Source: an uncultured Bacteroidota bacterium (lineage in GTDB: Bacteria > Bacteroidota > Bacteroidia > Bacteroidales > SZUA-534). Taken from it: a stretch of 10,012 nucleotides of DNA. The notes under the pieces are model-generated. The model did not search any database and was not told where the DNA came from. It was given only the letters and a program-made list of their open reading frames with translations. Shown here in pieces: positions 6,165 to 10,012 of the stretch. Position numbers and translations under genes: made by a program. Within the stretch, counting starts at the first letter, position 1. Every line of letters starts with the position of its first letter. The stretch is taken from positions 1-10,012 of the forward strand of contig CALBPW010000377.1 in NCBI GenBank assembly GCA_937899145.1, given 5' to 3'.

Positions 6165-6195
6165 CAAAAGTAACCTCATATTCCAATTTTACAAA
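6165..6195 (-). promoter_or_regulatory. Bacteroidota-type promoter of the arginine cluster
   Basis: Read on the minus strand, TTTG (complement of 6192-6195) is followed by exactly 19 bases and then TACTTTTG (complement of 6165-6172), matching the TTTG and TAnnTTTG consensus for the Bacteroidota primary sigma factor. Transcription should begin near 6158, giving a leader of about 60 bases before the GNAT start codon. Confidence 0.72.
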
Positions 6196-6218
6196 GACAA
6201 ATCGAAACAATTTATAAG

Positions 6219-6818
6219 CTAAATCGCATGCCCATTATCGCGCCTAATATCGTCAATCCATTTTCCAAGAACCGGCGCTTGGTACGACAACAGCTTTTTA
6301 ATTGCATCTTCCGGATTATCAGCAAATTGAGCGATACCAGCATGAGGTTCGAGCAGCATACGCTGGCTTACCATAAAATTGAGTTGCTGACGCAAAAAAT
6401 CGTAATATTTATTAACATTTAGCAACACAACTGGTTTTGAATGGAAGCCAAGTTGCCCTGCAGTCAGCACTTCAAACATCTCCTCCATCGTTCCAAAGCC
6501 CCCCGGCAGCACAATAAATCCATCTGACAGCTCTTCCATTTTTGCTTTGCGTTCTTGCATTGTCTCAACAACAATTAATTTCGCTAATCCACTCTGTGTC
6601 AGATGTTTATCTGCCAAAAAATTAGTAATCACACCGGTAACTCTGCTACCGCCGGCAATTGCCGCATCCGCCATACATCGCATCAAGCCTACATTTGCGC
6701 CACCATATACTATATTAAATTGGTGTGCGGCTAACAGCATCCCCATTTCAGCCGCAACTTGCTGATATATAGGATTAGAGCCCAGATTCGAACTACAAAA
6801 AACACATATAGTTTTCAT
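6219..6818 (-). CDS. LOG-family nucleoside 5'-monophosphate phosphoribohydrolase
   Basis: Members of this family hydrolyse nucleoside monophosphates to a free base and ribose 5-phosphate. Plant and some bacterial members release active cytokinins. The 199-residue product begins MKTICVFCSSNLGSN with a Rossmann-like first strand. It has YGGANVGLM (38-46), MQERKAKM (87-94, with the conserved Arg90 and Lys91) and the signature PGGFGTMEE (105-113). An in-frame ATG lies 19 codons upstream (6875), but that extension is cysteine- and phenylalanine-rich and unlike the family, so the start at 6818 is preferred. It points away from the protease gene and ends 24 bases from the arg promoter with no terminator seen. 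The natural substrate in this organism cannot be told from sequence. Confidence 0.9.
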   Translation of the reverse strand: MKTICVFCSSNLGSNPIYQQVAAEMGMLLAAHQFNIVYGGANVGLMRCMADAAIAGGSRVTGVITNFLADKHLTQSGLAKLIVVETMQERKAKMEELSDGFIVLPGGFGTMEEMFEVLTAGQLGFHSKPVVLLNVNKYYDFLRQQLNFMVSQRMLLEPHAGIAQFADNPEDAIKKLLSYQAPVLGKWIDDIRRDNGHAI

Positions 6819-6905
6819 AAAAAATTCTATTTTCCGATTGCAAAAGAAACAATAATCTTCAACACGCATAAACATTATTTTTCCGGCATTTTCACTTTGT
6901 TTTTA

Positions 6906-6913
6906 TACCTTTG
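6906..6913 (+). promoter_or_regulatory. Probable -7 promoter box of the protease-pnuC pair
   Basis: TACCTTTG is an exact TAnnTTTG match, 21 bases before the preferred ATG at 6935, which would leave a very short leader. No clear TTTG is seen at the expected upstream distance, so only half of the promoter is supported. Confidence 0.45.
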
Positions 6914-6934
6914 AACCTCGTTAAAAGCAAAATT

Positions 6935-8575
6935 ATGCGTAAATTACTTATTATCATAACATTATGCGCTTTCTGCTTAAATTCGCAAGCGCAATATCGT
7001 GAGCAAAATTTCAAGCAATCGCAATATCGCGAGCAAAATTTCAAAATGAATCACGTTCTCGAGCTAATCAACAATCTATATGTCGATACTGTTAATCAAG
7101 CGAAATTAGTTGAAACAGGCATTGTGTCGATACTGAAAGAACTTGACCCACACTCGGTTTACATATCAAAAGACGAAGTGAAAGCGATGAACGAGCCGCT
7201 TGAAGGCAATTTTGAAGGCATCGGCATTCAGTTTAGCATTTTAAACGACACGCTGATGGTTGTGGCTGTCATAAGTGGCGGACCATCGGAGCGTGTGGGG
7301 CTGATTGCTGGCGACCGCATTATTTATGTTGATACTACAAACATTGCAGGTGTTGGGCTGACAAACCAAATGGTGCAAAAAATGCTACGCGGCAAAAAGG
7401 GAACGGTTGTCGGCGTAAAAGTAATGCGACATGGCGAAAAACAACTGATTGACTTTAGGATAACACGCGACAAAATTCCAATTTACAGTGTTGACGCTGC
7501 CTACATTGTCGATAAAAAAGAAAAAATTGGATACATAAAAATCAACCGGTTTGCAGCAACAACAACAGATGAATACAACCAAGCCGTCGCAAAATTACGT
7601 TCGCAAGGCATGGAGCATCTTATTGTAGATCTGACAGATAACGGCGGCGGATACCTATCGGCCGGTTTCGACCTTGCAAGCCAATTCCTTGAAAACGGAC
7701 AAATGGTTGTTTACACAGAAGGTTCAAAATCGCCTAAACAAACCTACAACACAAAAGGAAACTCAAAAAACAGATACGGGCGCGTGGTTGTTATGGTTAA
7801 CGAGAGTTCGGCATCAGCCAGCGAGATTGTATCGGGCGCCTTGCAAGATTGGGACCGCGCAGTGCTGGTTGGGCGGCGCACCTTTGGTAAAGGACTGGTG
7901 CAGAATCAGTTTCCGCTTAACGACGGCTCAATGATACGGCTAACCGTAGCACGATACTATACGCCAACCGGAAGATGCATACAACGTTCTTATAATGAGG
8001 GAGTTGAAGAATACGAAAAAAGTTTTCACGAGCGCTATAACAATGGCGAATTATACAATGCCGACTCAATTCATCTGCCGACATCAGAAAAATATTACAC
8101 CAACCGCAATCATCGCATTGTGTATGGTGGAGGCGGAATAATGCCAGATGTTTTTGTACCAATAGACACATCGCACTATACAAATTATTACTCGATGATG
8201 ATTCGCAAAGGCATTTTTAACAAATTCATTCTCAACTATATAGACAATAATCGTGAAGAGCTTGAACGCAAATACAAACCGACAAAAACCGATAGCGATT
8301 TCAAAATATTTGAAAAAGAATTCACTGTTACCGATGAGTTTTTGAAGCAGCTGACTGATTATGCGTCAAGCGAAAAACTAAAATTCGACGAAGGAGCGTT
8401 TAATCGTAGCCGCGAGCACATGCGCATCAATCTGAAAGCCGCTATTGCCCGCGATTTGTACAATTCAGGCGAATTTTACCAGATAATCAACACCGCCGAC
8501 CCCATTTTTAATCAGGCCGTTGAGTTGATTAAAAACGAAAAATTGTACAACTCAAAACTAAAACCAAGAAAATAA
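6935..8575 (+). CDS. S41 C-terminal processing protease with PDZ domain
   Basis: This 546-residue secreted or periplasmic serine protease belongs to the CtpA/Tsp family, which trims or degrades envelope proteins from their C-terminal ends. Residues 1-20 are a signal peptide (MRKLLIIITLCAFCLNSQAQ). A short repeated segment follows (QYREQNFK twice, 20-37). Next come the family block LKELDPHS (67-74), a PDZ domain (about 91-180, with GIGIQF and AGDRI) and the S41 catalytic domain. The catalytic Ser294 lies in NESSASASEI. Lys319 lies in RTFGKG, exactly 25 residues later as in other Ctp proteases. A C-terminal region of about 170 residues resembles Bacteroidota homologues. The ATG at 6935 is preferred because it gives a clean signal peptide. 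PnuC follows after 6 bases, indicating co-transcription. Confidence 0.93.
   Translation: MRKLLIIITLCAFCLNSQAQYREQNFKQSQYREQNFKMNHVLELINNLYVDTVNQAKLVETGIVSILKELDPHSVYISKDEVKAMNEPLEGNFEGIGIQFSILNDTLMVVAVISGGPSERVGLIAGDRIIYVDTTNIAGVGLTNQMVQKMLRGKKGTVVGVKVMRHGEKQLIDFRITRDKIPIYSVDAAYIVDKKEKIGYIKINRFAATTTDEYNQAVAKLRSQGMEHLIVDLTDNGGGYLSAGFDLASQFLENGQMVVYTEGSKSPKQTYNTKGNSKNRYGRVVVMVNESSASASEIVSGALQDWDRAVLVGRRTFGKGLVQNQFPLNDGSMIRLTVARYYTPTGRCIQRSYNEGVEEYEKSFHERYNNGELYNADSIHLPTSEKYYTNRNHRIVYGGGGIMPDVFVPIDTSHYTNYYSMMIRKGIFNKFILNYIDNNREELERKYKPTKTDSDFKIFEKEFTVTDEFLKQLTDYASSEKLKFDEGAFNRSREHMRINLKAAIARDLYNSGEFYQIINTADPIFNQAVELIKNEKLYNSKLKPRK
6985..7044 (+). repeat. 30-base in-frame tandem duplication in the protease gene
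   Basis: Bases 6985-7014 and 7015-7044 are adjacent copies identical at 28 of 30 positions. The duplicated residues read QAQYREQNFK and QSQYREQNFK. The unit covers the end of the signal peptide and the first residues of the mature protein and keeps the frame. Confidence 0.93.
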
Positions 8576-8581
8576 AGATAG

Positions 8582-9178
8582 ATGGTTAATTGGCTAATTA
8601 ACAACTGGCTGGAATTATTTGGTGTAGTTTCAACCATTGTATATCTAACATTATCGATACGGCAGAGTATATGGCTGTGGCCACTTGGCGCATTGTCGTC
8701 AGGACTTTACACAGCAGTTTATTTTACAAATAAATTTTATGCCGATATGGGATTGCAGGTTTATTACCTGATAATCAGCATTTACGGCTTTATTGCATGG
8801 AAAACGCACAAAGAGCAAAAAGGCGAAGAGTTGCGAATCAGCTCACCAACCTCAAAGCAATGGATTATGTTAAGTTTAGCAACAATTGCCATTTTCATTT
8901 TTCTGCATTGGCTGCTATCAACATTTACCGATTCGCCAATACCCACTGGCGACGCCTTTACAACCGCGCTTGCCATTACTGCTACTTGGATGCTGACCCG
9001 TAAGATGATTGAACAATGGCTCATTTTTATTGTTGCCGATGGCGTTTCGGCTGTGCTATATTCAACCAAAGAAATGTATCTAACTACCGGACTTTATGTC
9101 ATATACACCATAATGGCAATTGCCGGATACATAAAATGGCGGAAAGCAAGACTTGAAATGGGAATAGTCAAATTGTGA
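8582..9178 (+). CDS. pnuC: PnuC-family vitamin transporter, probably for nicotinamide riboside
   Basis: This 198-residue, very hydrophobic protein has about seven membrane segments. PnuC proteins carry nicotinamide riboside across the inner membrane by facilitated diffusion, with uptake driven by later phosphorylation. Family blocks seen are NWLELFGVVSTIVYLTLSIR (8-27), IWLWPLGALSSGLY (30-43), FYADMGLQVYYLIISIYGF (52-70), IEQWLIFIVADGVSAVLY (143-160) and MYLTTGLYVIYTIMAIAGYIKW (165-186). Relatives of the same fold transport riboflavin or thiamine. No TPP riboswitch or thiamine gene is adjacent, so nicotinamide riboside is the default guess. It begins 6 bases after the protease stop codon and is very likely translated from the same message. 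Confidence 0.88.
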   Translation: MVNWLINNWLELFGVVSTIVYLTLSIRQSIWLWPLGALSSGLYTAVYFTNKFYADMGLQVYYLIISIYGFIAWKTHKEQKGEELRISSPTSKQWIMLSLATIAIFIFLHWLLSTFTDSPIPTGDAFTTALAITATWMLTRKMIEQWLIFIVADGVSAVLYSTKEMYLTTGLYVIYTIMAIAGYIKWRKARLEMGIVKL

Positions 9179-9186
9179 TAGCGCAC

Positions 9187-9220
9187 AAAAAACGCGTGCG
9201 TTTTGGTATTTTATTATTTT
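9187..9220 (+). terminator. Possible weak terminator after pnuC
   Basis: AAAACG (9189-9194) pairs with CGTTTT (9199-9204) around CGTG, followed by a T-rich run (TTTTATTATTTT). An overlapping pairing of CGCAC (9182-9186) with GTGCG (9196-9200) is also possible. The stem is short and A-T rich, so termination may be partial. Confidence 0.35.
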
Positions 9221-9243
9221 CGCATCGGCTAAAAAAAATGCAA

Positions 9244-10012
9244 ATGAAACTATCGGTTGTTATTGTTAACTACAATGTGAAATATTTTTTGGAGCAATGC
9301 CTGCACTCGGTATTAAAAGCCGCAAAAAATATTGATACTGAAATATTTGTAGTTGACAACAACTCGGTTGATGGTTCGTGCGCAATGGTGATTGAAAAAT
9401 TTCCACAAGTTAAACTTATTGAAAATAAACGCAATACAGGATTTGCAGTAGCCAACAATCAAGCAATCAGACAATCAACGGGTGAATATGTATTATTGTT
9501 AAATCCTGACACACTGATAGAAGAAGACACATTTAGCAAAACCATCGCCTTTATGGACGCACACCCCGAAGCCGGCGGGCTTGGTGTGAAAATGATTGAC
9601 GGCAAAGGCGATTATCTGCCCGAAAGCAAGCGCGGCTTTCCGTCGCCAATGGTTGCTTTCTACAAGATTTTCGGATTATCAAGTTTGTTTCCCAAATCGC
9701 GCCGCTTCAACCAATACTACATGGGGCACCTCGATAAAGATGCTGTAAATGAAGTAGATGTACTTGCAGGAGCTTTTATGCTGCTTAGGCGCAAAGCTCT
9801 TGATAAAGTTGGCTTACTCGACGAAGATTTTTTTATGTACGGCGAAGATATTGACTTGTCGTACAGAATTATAAAAGGCGGATACAAAAATTATTACTTC
9901 CCCGAAACACGCATTATTCACTACAAAGGCGAAAGCACCAAAAAAGGCAGCGTCAACTATGTCAGAATGTTCTACAATGCGATGTCGATTTTTGCGCAAA
10001 AAAATTTGAGCA
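9244..10012 (+). CDS. Family 2 glycosyltransferase (3' partial)
   Basis: The frame stays open to the right edge, giving the first 256 residues of a GT-A fold glycosyltransferase of the rhamnosyltransferase-like GT2 group, which transfers sugars from nucleotide donors to cell-surface glycans. Motifs in order are SVVIVNYN (4-11), VVDNNSVDGS (36-45, nucleotide binding), NTGFAVANNQA (64-74), LLLNPDT (84-90, the metal-binding DxD equivalent), AGAFMLLRR (175-183) and FMYGEDIDLSYRI (197-209, with the likely catalytic base in Glu-Asp). The later motif YYFPETRIIHYKGEST (217-232) is also typical. The ATG at 9244 gives the common MKLSVVIVNYN start, and another ATG two codons upstream (9238) is possible. 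No signal peptide is present. The acceptor and sugar cannot be told. Confidence 0.9.
   Translation, partial: MKLSVVIVNYNVKYFLEQCLHSVLKAAKNIDTEIFVVDNNSVDGSCAMVIEKFPQVKLIENKRNTGFAVANNQAIRQSTGEYVLLLNPDTLIEEDTFSKTIAFMDAHPEAGGLGVKMIDGKGDYLPESKRGFPSPMVAFYKIFGLSSLFPKSRRFNQYYMGHLDKDAVNEVDVLAGAFMLLRRKALDKVGLLDEDFFMYGEDIDLSYRIIKGGYKNYYFPETRIIHYKGESTKKGSVNYVRMFYNAMSIFAQKNLS

Noticed and set aside
6819..6875. A 19-residue N-terminal extension of the LOG protein starting at the upstream ATG (6875)
   Set aside because: The extension (CFFC-rich) is unlike the family, and the family typically starts with a short MKxIxVFCSS segment, so 6818 was used as the start.
6935..6994. Lipoprotein signal in the protease
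   Set aside because: The cysteines in ITLCAFCLNSQAQ are not preceded by a lipobox (no L-[AS]-[GA]-C pattern). A signal peptidase I site after the SQA region fits better.
8576..8660. TPP or other riboswitch before pnuC
   Set aside because: Only 6 bases separate pnuC from the protease stop codon, so there is no room for a leader aptamer.

Overview
The window looks like a chromosomal segment of a member of the Bacteroidota, probably of the Bacteroidales type. The supporting signs are the GyrB C-terminus, the style of the arginine genes, the lack of strong Shine-Dalgarno sequences, and promoters of the Bacteroidota form (TTTG, about 19 bases, TAnnTTTG). No phage, insertion sequence, CRISPR array, rRNA or tRNA was seen. 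The content is mostly housekeeping.

Layout. (1) 2-316, plus strand: the 3' end of gyrB, followed by a strong GAAA-loop terminator. (2) 363-546: a gene-free stretch with several inverted repeats, between convergent terminators. (3) 547-6200, minus strand: an arginine biosynthesis cluster read right to left. The order is a GNAT acyltransferase (probably the first-step N-acylglutamate synthase), argG, a small PspC-domain membrane protein, argC, argD, argB and a hairpin terminator. A full Bacteroidota promoter, with tandem ArgR-box-like palindromes over and just after the predicted transcription start, lies upstream of the GNAT gene. (4) 6219-6818, minus strand: a LOG-family nucleoside-monophosphate phosphoribohydrolase. 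(5) 6935-9178, plus strand, divergent from LOG: a secreted S41 C-terminal processing protease with a PDZ domain, followed after 6 bases by a PnuC-type vitamin transporter. (6) 9244 to the right edge, plus strand: a family 2 glycosyltransferase cut by the window end.

How the genes work together. The GNAT protein would acylate glutamate. ArgB phosphorylates the product, ArgC reduces it to the semialdehyde and ArgD transaminates it to N-acylornithine. ArgG acts later, joining citrulline and aspartate. The carbamoyltransferase (argF or its N-succinylornithine form), the deacylase, argH and argR are not in the window, so it cannot be decided here whether the pathway is N-acetylated or N-succinylated.

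Most unusual points: the predicted ArgR operator with 21-base spacing; the cysteine-bearing GNAT protein in the argA role; a 30-base in-frame tandem duplication across the signal-peptide cleavage region of the protease; and AAACTT-type repeats just upstream of three genes of the arg cluster. No clearly new defence or mobile system was found.
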